From Prolixibacteraceae bacterium (GTDB lineage Bacteria; Bacteroidota; Bacteroidia; Bacteroidales; Prolixibacteraceae): DNA of 64,000 bases. The notes below the pieces were generated by a model that ran no database searches, was not told where the DNA came from, and worked only from the letters and a program-made list of their open reading frames with translations. The position numbers and the translations under genes were made by a program. The stretch covers positions 62,001-126,000 of the forward strand of contig WTWZ01000003.1 in assembly GCA_009773765.1 (NCBI GenBank), read 5' to 3'. The first letter of the stretch is position 1. Every line of letters starts with the position of its first letter. Below, piece by piece: positions 42,958 to 51,591 of this stretch.

Positions 42958-45276
42958 TCAAAATGAATAATTTACGCCAAAATTAATGCTGATTCCGGGT
43001 TCATCGGCAAAATAGCGCATCCGGTTGAGATAGTCGCGGTACGAAACATTTAAAAGATTATTCAGGAAAACAGAAAATTTAAGCATTGATTTCGACAATT
43101 CCTTTTTTGCCGAAGCCTCCGCCGATAAAAGAAAATAGCCCTCAGGAGGAGGTAAAAAATCCTGTTCTGTATGCAGGTTTTTTTGTTTGAACACATATTT
43201 ACCTGAAAGTGAAATTTCGCTGTTCTTCAAATTCATAAAATCGCGGGGGAAAAAGGCTAACGTTCCAAAAAGATTGGGTGCCGGAATGTTTACCAATGGA
43301 ATACTTTCATCCAGATTCCATCCGTTTACAAAAGCATATTTAGCAGTTAGCCGCAGGCGGTAATATGGTTCGTACGAAAACAGTAAATCGGCGCCATAAA
43401 TTCGCGAATCAGCCTGGTGATAAATATAAACCGGAAAAGCGCCCCTGAGTGTTAAACGAAACTCCTGTTGTGACTGAAGGTAAATAAAATCTTTGATATG
43501 CTGATAATAACCCAAAACCTGAAAATTTACTTTGGGCGGAATTTTCCAGTCGGTGTTAACAACAATTTTTACTGATTTCTCTGCCGAAAGGTTGGGGTCG
43601 CCTTCTTCGATACCGCTAACACCCTGGTGCAGGCCAAAACTGTAAAGCTCGTTAATTTCGGGAGAGCGGCTGGTGTAACCAATATTTGCATTCATCGAAA
43701 TCAAATCTGAAAACGGGTAACGGCTACCGGCAGAAAAACTTATATCATTAAAAGTATGCTGATGCTTTTCAACTTTCCGTGGCAGTGTTTGCGAAATTGC
43801 CCACACATTTATTTTATCAAAGCCGTACCTTCCGCCAAATTCATAGAAAAGTTTTCCGGCCTTATTTTGATAAATGGCATAACCGGCAGCCTGAGCGGAC
43901 TGATAATCGGGTATCAATGGTAAAATTCCGGTTTCAGGAACGTTTGTGTTATCGGTATAATTTCCGGAAACGCCAGCCTTAAAAGTTGCATTGGCAGAAA
44001 TATTCTGATAAAGCGAGGCCTGCAAAAAGTGGCTGGCCTGTTTAAGGCTCAACGCCGGGATATCAGAACGCCCGCTGCGTCGCACATCATATTCTCTACG
44101 ATTGTTGATTTGGCCGCCATAGGTAAAATCGAAAAAAGTCTTTTCCCTGGGTTGGTATTTTGCCTTCATCTTCAACAAATGGTGAGTAACCTTTTGCGAA
44201 GGCGGTTCAATTTGATACGAAAAATTAGGCTTTGTGAAAAATGGAACATCCCGTGACATGGCTTCTTCCAAATCGGTTAAATTACTTATATGCGAACCCC
44301 TTAAAATTCCAATTTCTGTTTCGAAAAGACTATAATAGAGTTCTGTGTTCAACTTTTGGGCCAGTTTTTTTTCGAGTTGAACAGCCATGTTTGCTTCTTT
44401 TTTTCCGGTATTGGCCAGAAAATAACCGGGAGCTTTTGCATCACCAAATAATTTCAATGTCCCGGTAACACGCCAAAAAACCCATTTACCGCCTCTTTCA
44501 AGCTGGGTATTTAGCGTATTTCCCCTTCCGTTCGACTGAAAAATATAATTTACATTTCCTTTTAACATTGGGCCGTTGTCAATATTACGGGTATCGGCCA
44601 ACACAACCCCACCCAGCGAGCTCCCCGAATATTGCAAGGCAGAAGTGCCTTTTATAACCGAAAGGTAATCGGCAATGTAAGGATCGATTTCAGGTGCGTG
44701 GTCGTTTCCCCACTGTTGTCCGCTTTGAGCAATTCCGTTGTTGAGTATCGTTACCCTGTTTCCGTACAGCCCGTGAATGACAGGTTTTGAAATGCCGATT
44801 CCATTTCGTAACGAACTGACACCCTGAATACTTTCTAAAATATTAGCAAGATTTTCATTGCTTTTCTTTTGAATCTCATTATTGGCAATTGTAGAGCTGA
44901 TTTGAGTGGTATTGTCACCATTTTTCCCATGTACCACTACTTCATTCAGAAACTCTGAAAAATGGTTCAACGAAAAAACCACCTGCTTATCCTTATCTAA
45001 AAACAACTGGATCCTTTTTGGTTCGCATCCTATATGGCTTACTTTTACCCAATAATTGCCCGGACAAAGGGTTTCGATTCTGAAAAAACCCGCGCTATCG
45101 GTTACTGCGCCTGTTTTTTTATTTTCGAGATAAACCGTTGCAAACGGCAATGCAACTCCCGTGCTTTCGTCAGTCACCCGGCCTGTAAATACAACAGAAC
45201 AAGTTTGAGCTTCTGAAAATACGGGAAATGCAAAAATAAAAAAGACCAGGAAAAAATATCTATTGTACAACAACAT
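42958..45276 (-). CDS. TonB-dependent outer-membrane receptor, probable metal uptake
   Basis: A 772-residue receptor from the ATG at 45276 (MLLYNRYFFLVFFIFAFPVF signal peptide); the frame is open further upstream inside the preceding gene. A CarboxypepD_reg-like domain (FTGRVTDESTGVALPFATVY) precedes the plug (IQGVSSLRNGIGISKPVIHG, LYGNRVTILNNGIAQSGQQW, YSGSSLGGVV) and the barrel ending ISINFGVNYSF. The plug resembles receptors of the ZnuD type. It overlaps the upstream lipoprotein gene by 17 bp. Palindromic Fur/Zur-type operators in front of the operon point to zinc or another metal. Confidence 0.92.
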   Translation of the reverse strand: MLLYNRYFFLVFFIFAFPVFSEAQTCSVVFTGRVTDESTGVALPFATVYLENKKTGAVTDSAGFFRIETLCPGNYWVKVSHIGCEPKRIQLFLDKDKQVVFSLNHFSEFLNEVVVHGKNGDNTTQISSTIANNEIQKKSNENLANILESIQGVSSLRNGIGISKPVIHGLYGNRVTILNNGIAQSGQQWGNDHAPEIDPYIADYLSVIKGTSALQYSGSSLGGVVLADTRNIDNGPMLKGNVNYIFQSNGRGNTLNTQLERGGKWVFWRVTGTLKLFGDAKAPGYFLANTGKKEANMAVQLEKKLAQKLNTELYYSLFETEIGILRGSHISNLTDLEEAMSRDVPFFTKPNFSYQIEPPSQKVTHHLLKMKAKYQPREKTFFDFTYGGQINNRREYDVRRSGRSDIPALSLKQASHFLQASLYQNISANATFKAGVSGNYTDNTNVPETGILPLIPDYQSAQAAGYAIYQNKAGKLFYEFGGRYGFDKINVWAISQTLPRKVEKHQHTFNDISFSAGSRYPFSDLISMNANIGYTSRSPEINELYSFGLHQGVSGIEEGDPNLSAEKSVKIVVNTDWKIPPKVNFQVLGYYQHIKDFIYLQSQQEFRLTLRGAFPVYIYHQADSRIYGADLLFSYEPYYRLRLTAKYAFVNGWNLDESIPLVNIPAPNLFGTLAFFPRDFMNLKNSEISLSGKYVFKQKNLHTEQDFLPPPEGYFLLSAEASAKKELSKSMLKFSVFLNNLLNVSYRDYLNRMRYFADEPGISINFGVNYSF

Positions 45277-45814
45277 TAAACTCAATTTCGATATCGGTTT
45301 CACCTCCGGCATTTGTAATGACGCCATTCGCAACGCCGCTTGCATTTTTATCGGGCAGATGCCGTAAAATAATTTTAATCTTTCCGGTTCCGGCAATCCC
45401 TGTTGTTAAAATCGTTTTTAGGCCTACCGGTTTTCCGTTCAAATCGGAATCGTCGTATTTAACCGAAATGTTATTAGTTGAAGTAAAAAAGAACTGGTGT
45501 TCATTTCCTTCATTTTCAACCTCTTCGGTAATATCCTCAACTGGCATTTCGGCTTCGTTCAGTAACTCAAGCGTGCCCGAATAAATGGTTTCCGGTTTCA
45601 AAGGGCCGGTTGTAATTACCGGCGGATTACCGCCATCGCCATCCAAATCCCTGAACAGAAAAACAACAGAGTTTCCATCAGGTTGTGGTTTTAACGTGTA
45701 TTTAACCGTTGTAATTAATTCTCCTTCGTTTGGAATTTCGGGATCACCTTTTTCGCACGATAAAAAAGCTAAAGCCCCGGCAAGTAAAATAAATAAAAAT
45801 CTAATAGTTTTCAT
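45260..45814 (-). CDS. Lipoprotein of unknown function in a metal receptor operon
   Basis: A 184-residue lipoprotein from the ATG at 45814 (MKTIRFLFILLAGALAFLSC, lipobox FLSC). An upstream TTG would fall inside the operator and was rejected. The mature part is beta-rich and acidic (FLFRDLDGDGGNPP, NEHQFFFTSTNNISVKYDDS) with no catalytic motif. It is the first gene of an operon whose second gene, overlapping by 17 bp, is the TonB receptor. An accessory role in metal capture at the cell surface is plausible; I do not recognise a characterised family. Confidence 0.82.
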   Translation of the reverse strand: MKTIRFLFILLAGALAFLSCEKGDPEIPNEGELITTVKYTLKPQPDGNSVVFLFRDLDGDGGNPPVITTGPLKPETIYSGTLELLNEAEMPVEDITEEVENEGNEHQFFFTSTNNISVKYDDSDLNGKPVGLKTILTTGIAGTGKIKIILRHLPDKNASGVANGVITNAGGETDIEIEFNVVVQ

Positions 45815-45834
45815 CCGTAAAATTTTAAATTTGC

Positions 45835-45884
45835 GCAACAGTGTTGCAAATGTAATTCATTTTTTATTAACGCAACAGTGTTGC
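45835..45884. promoter_or_regulatory. Two identical Fur/Zur-type operator palindromes
   Basis: GCAACAGTGTTGC occurs at 45835-45847 and 45872-45884, 37 bp apart, with matching flanks (TTGCAAAT). They lie between the divergent lipoprotein/receptor operon and the Fur-family gene, one close to each start. Confidence 0.8.
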
Positions 45885-45888
45885 AAAT

Positions 45889-45896
45889 TAAATTTG
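45889..45896 (+). promoter_or_regulatory. -7 box for the Fur-family gene
   Basis: TAAATTTG matches TAnnTTTG. It begins 5 bp after the second operator palindrome and 14 bp before the ATG, so regulator binding would block this promoter. Confidence 0.55.
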
Positions 45897-45902
45897 ACAC
45901 GA

Positions 45903-46274
45903 ATGATAAAATCATTAAATAAAAATCAGATAAAAGAGCTGATTGATAACTCCGATATTGCATTGTCACATCAGGAAATCAGTAAAAGGCTTGAACGACA
46001 GTGCGACAGGGTTACTATTTATCGCGCATTGGATAAATTAATGGAAGAAGGATTTATACACCGGATTGTTGATGTGGATGGTGTGTCGAAATTTGCAGCT
46101 TGTCATGGTTGCACCAAAAACCATCATCATCAGCATGTTCACTTTAGTTGTTCAGTTTGTTCCTCGGTAACCTGCCTCGAAGAAATTGAGCCGGATTTTT
46201 CGCTGCCTGAAGGTTATCAGGTGCAGGAAATGAATATTACTTTAAGCGGGGTATGCCCCGTTTGCTCGGCTTAA
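45903..46274 (+). CDS. Fur-family metal-responsive repressor (Zur-like)
   Basis: A 123-residue regulator from the ATG at 45903; the frame is open upstream but covers the antisense side of the lipoprotein gene. The N-terminal winged helix has ISKRLERQCDRVTIYRALDK. The metal-binding half has HHHHQHVHFSCSVCSSVTCL-type His and Cys residues and a second pair, GVCPVCSA, forming the structural Cys4 zinc site. The length is slightly short for Fur. The divergent receptor operon and the paired palindromes suggest zinc-dependent repression of both sides. Confidence 0.92.
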   Translation: MIKSLNKNQIKELIDNSDIALSHQEISKRLERQCDRVTIYRALDKLMEEGFIHRIVDVDGVSKFAACHGCTKNHHHQHVHFSCSVCSSVTCLEEIEPDFSLPEGYQVQEMNITLSGVCPVCSA

Positions 46275-46333
46275 AATTAAAGTATGAAAGATTATCTTCA
46301 GCAAGCTTTAAAAATATCAGATTTCAAAATTAC

Positions 46334-47131
46334 ATGAAAGAACTTTTAATCAAAGCATTGCACGAAGCAGGCTATATTTTGCTCGGTTACAGCGGCAAAA
46401 TAAGCGAATACACCATCAAAGAAAGCCAGAGCAGCATCGTTACAAAAGCAGATATCGAGTCGGAGAAAAAAATCATCGATATCATTTTGGAAAAATTTCC
46501 TGAACATAACACCCTTGGCGAAGAAACCGGTTTTCAAAACCGAAGCTCAGAATTTACCTGGGTGATTGATCCGCTTGACGGAACTTCGAATTTTGCTGCC
46601 GGAATTCCGTGGTTTGGCGTAATAATTTGTGTATTGAAGAACTCAATTCCTGTGATGGCCGGATGTTTTCTGCCGGTTCAAAACGAAATATATTTTGCCG
46701 AAAAAGGGAAAGGCGCCACCCGAAACGGAGAAAAAATTAAAGTTTCAAGTGAAACAGAACTTAAAAATATACTGGCTGCCTATTCACTCGATTATTCCGA
46801 TGAACCTGGCAAAACTGAACGCGAAGCAAAATTGATTCAGCAAGTGGTTTCAAGTATCCGAAATCTGCGTTCGACCAACAGCTTGATCGATTTTTGTTAC
46901 ACTGCCGATGGAAAACTGGGCGCCTGCATGAACCAAACCACAAAAATATGGGATATTGCCGCGCCGGGACTCATTATTGAAGAAGCCGGCGGGATAGTAA
47001 CTGACTTTCAGGGAAATCCGTTTGATTTTAGTTTGAATGCAGGCAATTACGGACGAAACTTTACAATTATCGGTTCAAATAAAGTTCTTCATTCTGAGCT
47101 GATTAAAATTCTGAATAATGGCTTACAGTGA
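46334..47131 (+). CDS. Inositol monophosphatase-family phosphatase
   Basis: A 265-residue Mg-dependent, Li-sensitive-type phosphatase. The ATG at 46334 (MKELLIKALHEAGYILLGYS) gives the family length; the frame runs on upstream into the Fur gene. Motif A is EFTWVIDPLDGTSNF (metal ligands D79, D82), with upstream E63/E64 in LGEETGF. Motif B is KIWDIAAPGLIIEEAGG. Substrate could be inositol phosphate, fructose-1,6-bisphosphate or PAP (CysQ-like); sequence does not decide. It overlaps the start of a TfoX fragment. Confidence 0.93.
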   Translation: MKELLIKALHEAGYILLGYSGKISEYTIKESQSSIVTKADIESEKKIIDIILEKFPEHNTLGEETGFQNRSSEFTWVIDPLDGTSNFAAGIPWFGVIICVLKNSIPVMAGCFLPVQNEIYFAEKGKGATRNGEKIKVSSETELKNILAAYSLDYSDEPGKTEREAKLIQQVVSSIRNLRSTNSLIDFCYTADGKLGACMNQTTKIWDIAAPGLIIEEAGGIVTDFQGNPFDFSLNAGNYGRNFTIIGSNKVLHSELIKILNNGLQ

Positions 47132-47285
47132 GTATCTGGCCGACGGTGTCCGCCATTCATTAAAAGAAAATAAAGCAGCTTTTGAAGAAAAGAAAATGTT
47201 TGGCGGACTTTGCTGGTTTGTTGAATTTATTTCCCTTTTGCAATATCAATCCCAATTCGCTGGCCTTTGTATGTGGCATCTTTAA
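47118..47285 (+). pseudogene. Truncated TfoX N-terminal-domain gene
   Basis: The ATG at 47118 overlaps the IMPase stop and begins a recognisable TfoX_N sequence, MAYSEYLADGVRHSLKENKA, continuing to KKMFGGLCWFV at about 47222. Homology then stops where the 3' end of the convergent helicase gene begins; the frame ends at 47285 after 55 codons. A complete TfoX_N domain is about 100 residues, so roughly one third survives. It looks like a deletion joint between this gene and the helicase region. Confidence 0.75.
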
Positions 47286-48972
47286 AGGCTTTTAGAACCT
47301 CGGTTTCAAATCGTTTGTCGATTTCAAAAAACGAGAATCCCTTTAAAACTTCAATGCTGCCAATTTCAATATTTTTATTCGGGAGGTTTTGGTTTATCAT
47401 ATCAATGATGGTGCGTTTGCCAATACCATTCTTTTTGCCCATGTTAAAAAAGAACCTCGAAAATTCGTAATTTCCTCTTCCTCCCCTATCAGTTTTGACT
47501 GCGAAACTGTCGCGTCCGTCGCGATCCTTGCGCTTTCCACGATCGCCGCGTTCTCCCCTTTCCCTGCGTTCACCACGATCGCCCCTGTCTCCCCGGTCCT
47601 TTCTTTCGCCGCGGCCTGAAAAATCGCGTTCGTTGTGATGCGATTCGTCAACATTAATGTCTGGAGCATTTTCGTAATAGGTCAGAAAACGGTTAAATTC
47701 AACCGAAACAAAATGTTTGATGAGCTCTTCGCGATCGAGCCACGCCAGTTTTTTGTAAATAACCGGCATAAATTCGGCAATCTGCTCATTATTAACTTCA
47801 ATATTCTCAACCTTGTCGATTAGGCTGAACAACTGTTTCTCGCAAATTTCCTTGCCCGAAGGAACTATTTTTTTTATAAATGGCTGGTTAACTGTGCGTT
47901 CAACCTGTTTCAGTTTTCCTTTTTCGCGAAGGTGGATCAATGTAACAGAAATACCTTTTTTACCGGCCCGCCCTGTTCTTCCGCTGCGGTGGATATATAT
48001 TTCGGGATCATCGGGCAGGTTGTAATTGATTACATGGGTTAAATCGTTCACATCCAACCCGCGTGCGGCAACATCGGTTGCAACCAGCATATGCAGGTGC
48101 TTTCCACGGAAACGCTGCATCACAAAATCGCGCTGAGATTGAGAAAGGTCGCCATGCAAAGCATCGGCGTTATACCCGTCTTCCATTAGCTTATCGGCCA
48201 CTTCCTTGGTTTCCATGCGGGTGCGGCAAAAAATTATCCCGTAAATATTCGGATTAATATCGGCAACCCGTTTTAGCGCAATATAGCGGTCTTTCGCGTG
48301 GACAACGTAGTAATGATGCTCAACATCCGCTGTACCTGTATTTTTCTTGCCAACCGAGATTTCGAAAATATTGCTCATATACTTTTTCGAAATCTGAACA
48401 ATTTCCTGTGGCATAGTAGCCGAGAATAAAAGTGTTTGTTTTTCGGCAGGCGAAGTTTCAAGAATCGCATCTAAATCGTCTTTAAAACCCATCGAAAGCA
48501 TTTCATCGGCTTCATCGAGCACAACCCAACGTATTTCGTTAACTTTCAGCTTTTTACGTTTAATTAAATCGAGCGTGCGGCCGGGTGTTCCCACCACAAT
48601 CTGCGCACCGTTTTCAATATCGCTGATTTGCTTCCGGATATCGGAACCTCCATAAACAATTGCAATTTTAATTTTACCCAAATTTTTTGAGTAATTTTCA
48701 AGGTCGCTGCCAATTTGCATGGCCAATTCGCGTGTTGGACTTAAAATTAAAACCTGTACCGATTTTTTTTGCAAATCAATTTGTTGGATAATTGGCAGCC
48801 CAAAAGCGGCTGTTTTACCTGTTCCGGTTTGGGCAAGGGCTACCATATCGTGGTTGCTTTCCAGCAAAAACGGAATAACTTTCTCCTGAATAGGAGTGGG
48901 CTGCTCAAATCCTAAATCTTCAATCGCCGATTGAATTTCGGCACAGAGGCCCATTTCATTAAATAATATCAT
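47227..48972 (-). CDS. DEAD-box RNA helicase (CsdA/DbpA-like)
   Basis: A 581-residue ATP-dependent RNA helicase from the ATG at 48972. Motifs in order: the Q motif region FEQPTPIQEKVIPF, motif I AQTGTGKTAAFGLP, PTRELAMQI, VGTPGR, DEADEMLSMGF, SAT, and VI HRSGRTGRAGKKG. A charged RGD/RGE-rich linker (about 465-500) is followed by a DbpA-type RNA-binding domain (FFNMGKKNGIGKRTIIDMIN). It would unwind structured RNA in ribosome assembly or cold adaptation. Another Met 6 codons later (MGLCAEI) is a possible start. Confidence 0.95.
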   Translation of the reverse strand: MILFNEMGLCAEIQSAIEDLGFEQPTPIQEKVIPFLLESNHDMVALAQTGTGKTAAFGLPIIQQIDLQKKSVQVLILSPTRELAMQIGSDLENYSKNLGKIKIAIVYGGSDIRKQISDIENGAQIVVGTPGRTLDLIKRKKLKVNEIRWVVLDEADEMLSMGFKDDLDAILETSPAEKQTLLFSATMPQEIVQISKKYMSNIFEISVGKKNTGTADVEHHYYVVHAKDRYIALKRVADINPNIYGIIFCRTRMETKEVADKLMEDGYNADALHGDLSQSQRDFVMQRFRGKHLHMLVATDVAARGLDVNDLTHVINYNLPDDPEIYIHRSGRTGRAGKKGISVTLIHLREKGKLKQVERTVNQPFIKKIVPSGKEICEKQLFSLIDKVENIEVNNEQIAEFMPVIYKKLAWLDREELIKHFVSVEFNRFLTYYENAPDINVDESHHNERDFSGRGERKDRGDRGDRGERRERGERGDRGKRKDRDGRDSFAVKTDRGGRGNYEFSRFFFNMGKKNGIGKRTIIDMINQNLPNKNIEIGSIEVLKGFSFFEIDKRFETEVLKAFKDATYKGQRIGIDIAKGK

Positions 48973-49143
48973 TAAAATTCTTATAAAAATTGGGCGCAAA
49001 TGTACTCTTTTAAAATGAATTTCAGTTGTTTACGGTTTTTTCTTTTGTTTATTAATTTAAAATATCCTTTTCATTCAACAAAACTTATAATCTCACTTTT
49101 TCATTTTTAACAGCTTTTAAAATTTTATTCAACTCTATTCTGT

Positions 49144-49151
49144 TAAATTTG
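49144..49151 (+). promoter_or_regulatory. Likely -7 box
   Basis: TAAATTTG, 37 bp before the beta-barrel protein ATG; matches TAnnTTTG. Confidence 0.45.
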
Positions 49152-49188
49152 TTGTTACATCACAATTCTGGTCGGAATAAACGAATGT

Positions 49189-50010
49189 ATGAATATTAAA
49201 AAGCCATTTAACATTAGCAGACTTTGTCGCCAATCAGTTGCATTGATATTTATGATCATATTAATTAATTTCTTTTCCAAGGCACAGGAGACCGATTCAA
49301 TCAAACCTATTGGCAAAAATGCGGAAGAAATTCTCAAACATATAAATTTAAATTCCGAAGGGTTTAACTTTTGGAAAGACAATTTCTCGGGGCATTGGGC
49401 AGGTATCGATATTGGTTTTAATACTTTCCTGAACCCTGATTATTCTGGTTACGATTCCAAATTTATGAAAAACGATATTTTGCATTCAAATTCTTTTCAT
49501 CTGAACCTGATTCAGCAAAGTATCGGATTGCAACGCAACCGGAATAATTTTGGTTTGGTTACAGGAATTGGTGTTTTATTACAGGACTATCGGCTTGATG
49601 ACACCATAACAATTGTTAGAACCGGGGATGATCAAATAATGCCCAAATCATTTCATTACAGTAATAATCAAAAGTCTAAGCTATTTCTATTTTCTGTTAC
49701 TGTGCCAGTACTTGCAGAAATTCAGATTCCTGTTAATAATTACAGAAACCGGTTTTACTTTTCGTCGGGCATATATTTTAGTTACCGGATTGGCAGCTAC
49801 ACCAAAATTAAATACAAAGTAGAACACAATCAGAAATTAAAAATAAACGATAACTATTCGTTGCAGGATTTCAGGTACGGTATTATGGCCCGAACCGGTT
49901 ACCGGTGGATTAACTTTTTTGCCATGTTCGAACTGACGCCATTTTTTCAGGAAGAAAAGGGGCCTGAACTAACCCAGCTTATTTTTGGAGTAACCCTTCT
50001 GCAGTTTTAA
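49189..50010 (+). CDS. Outer-membrane beta-barrel protein
   Basis: A 273-residue exported protein with an N-terminal signal (IFMIILINFFSKAQ). The mature part alternates hydrophobic and polar residues, with repeated aromatic-ended strands (WAGIDIGFNTFLNP, FHLNLIQQSIGLQRNRNNFG, RFYFSSGIYFSYRIGSYTKI) and a final strand ending in Phe (LIFGVTLLQF), the outer-membrane insertion signature. It resembles the small PorT/OmpA-barrel-like proteins of Bacteroidota. The function is unknown. Its stop codon overlaps a possible start of the next frame by one base. Confidence 0.8.
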   Translation: MNIKKPFNISRLCRQSVALIFMIILINFFSKAQETDSIKPIGKNAEEILKHINLNSEGFNFWKDNFSGHWAGIDIGFNTFLNPDYSGYDSKFMKNDILHSNSFHLNLIQQSIGLQRNRNNFGLVTGIGVLLQDYRLDDTITIVRTGDDQIMPKSFHYSNNQKSKLFLFSVTVPVLAEIQIPVNNYRNRFYFSSGIYFSYRIGSYTKIKYKVEHNQKLKINDNYSLQDFRYGIMARTGYRWINFFAMFELTPFFQEEKGPELTQLIFGVTLLQF

Positions 50011-50042
50011 TGCCATTATCAAAATTAAATAACCACACTTTT

Positions 50043-50807
50043 ATGAAACCATATATTTTGGAACAAACCAACTGGAAACAGGTAAAAAACGAAAAATACG
50101 ACGTTGCAATTTTGCCCTGGGGAGCAACTGAACCACACAATTACCATTTGCCCTACGGGACAGATTCGCTGGAAACGGCTAAAATTGCAGAAGAAGCAGC
50201 AGAAAAAGCATGGAAAAAAGGGGCAAAAATAATGGTGCTTCCAACCATTCCGCTGGGTGTTCAAAACCCGGGGCAAATCGATTTGCCGTTTTGTTTGCAC
50301 ACCAAACCTTCAACACAAACACTCATATTTCAAGATATTGTTGAAGCGCTTTACAAACAGAAAATCAGAAAACTGGTACTATTGAATGGGCACGGAGGTA
50401 ATGATTTTAAACCAATGGTTCGCGAAATACAACCCCAGTTTCCTGAAATGCTGATAAGTTTGGTTGAGTGGTTCAAAATATACGACCTTTCGGAATATTT
50501 TGAAGAAGACGGCGACCACGCAGGAGAAATGGAAACCAGCGTAATAATGCACTACTACCCGCATTTGGTTTTACCGTTGGAAGAAGCTGGCGATGGTAAT
50601 TCAAAATCTTCGAAACTGAAAGGTGTTTTAAATAAAACTGCCTGGATACCTCGGCAATGGAACAAGGTTTCATCTGATACAGGAGTTGGAAATCCCCAAA
50701 AAGCCACAGCCGAAAAAGGGAAAAAATACCTTGAAGATGTTACTTCAAGTATCGCTGATTTTTTAGTTGAAATGGCGGAGTGTAATTTTGAGGATTTGTA
50801 TAAGTGA
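50043..50807 (+). CDS. Creatininase-family amidohydrolase
   Basis: A 254-residue cytoplasmic metal hydrolase of the creatininase/ArfB family. Motifs: LPWGATEPHNYHLPYGTD (metal Glu, His, Asp), KLVLLNGHGGND, and EDGDHAGEMETSVIMHYYP (metal His and Glu). Members cleave cyclic amides such as creatinine or formamidopyrimidines; the substrate here is unknown. The ATG at 50043 (MKPYILEQTNWKQ) fits the family. An in-frame ATG at 50010 overlapping the previous stop would add 11 residues and allow coupling. Confidence 0.9.
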   Translation: MKPYILEQTNWKQVKNEKYDVAILPWGATEPHNYHLPYGTDSLETAKIAEEAAEKAWKKGAKIMVLPTIPLGVQNPGQIDLPFCLHTKPSTQTLIFQDIVEALYKQKIRKLVLLNGHGGNDFKPMVREIQPQFPEMLISLVEWFKIYDLSEYFEEDGDHAGEMETSVIMHYYPHLVLPLEEAGDGNSKSSKLKGVLNKTAWIPRQWNKVSSDTGVGNPQKATAEKGKKYLEDVTSSIADFLVEMAECNFEDLYK

Positions 50808-50882
50808 TTTTATCCTGTTGAAAGTCATTTTCCTCCTTTTTAAAAATTTGTTTATTTGATGGATAAATTAAAACTTCGAAAG

Positions 50883-51587
50883 ATGAAACTACTATTGATT
50901 AGCAATTCTACCATGCCAGGCGAACTTTATCTGGATTATCCGAAGCATGAAATAAAAAAATTCCTTGGGGAAATACCGGTTACTGCTGTATTTATTCCTT
51001 ATGCTGCAGTTACCTTTTCATTCGATGCTTATTGTGAAAAAGTGGAGGAACGGTTCTCCGAAATTGGTCATCATGTTGTTGGTATTCACACTTTTCCAGA
51101 CCCGGTTAAAGCCATTTACAATGCAGAAGCCATTGTGGTTGGCGGAGGAAATACATGGCAACTGGCAAGAATGATGCATGACAATAAAATAATGAACCCT
51201 ATCAGGGAAAGAGCATTTAATAACGTTCCTTACATAGGATGGAGCGCCGGGGCAAATGTTGCATGCCCAACTCTCAGAACAACCAACGATATGCCGATTA
51301 TCGATCCTTTGGGTTTCGATTGTATAGGACTTGTGCCTTTTCAGGTTAATCCACATTATTTGGATGCAAATCCGGCAGGCCACGGAGGAGAAACCCGAGA
51401 ACAGCGCATAGAAGAATTTCTGGAAATCAACCCAAATATTTATGTTACCGGGCTTCGGGAAGGTACAATGTTCAAACTTGATAACAAAAATCTGACATTA
51501 ATCGGTGAGCGTAGCTGTCGTATTTTTAAAAAAGGAAAAACTCCGGTTGAACTTTCGGCAAAAGATGACTTTAGTTTTCTTTTATGA
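50883..51587 (+). CDS. pepE: Dipeptidase E (S51 family)
   Basis: A 234-residue cytoplasmic serine peptidase matching PepE in length (229 in enterobacteria). The nucleophile is S121 in YIGWSAGANVACPT, with likely partners D136 (NDMPIID) and H158 (VNPHYLD). VVGGGNTWQLARMM is conserved. PepE cleaves dipeptides with N-terminal aspartate. The ATG at 50883 was chosen; an ATG at 50859 would add eight residues. It ends 4 bp from the convergent GH32 gene. Confidence 0.95.
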   Translation: MKLLLISNSTMPGELYLDYPKHEIKKFLGEIPVTAVFIPYAAVTFSFDAYCEKVEERFSEIGHHVVGIHTFPDPVKAIYNAEAIVVGGGNTWQLARMMHDNKIMNPIRERAFNNVPYIGWSAGANVACPTLRTTNDMPIIDPLGFDCIGLVPFQVNPHYLDANPAGHGGETREQRIEEFLEINPNIYVTGLREGTMFKLDNKNLTLIGERSCRIFKKGKTPVELSAKDDFSFLL

Positions 51588-51591
51588 CATG

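Noticed and set aside
45585-45902. Upstream extension of the Fur-family gene
   Set aside because: It is antisense to the lipoprotein gene and crosses both operator palindromes.
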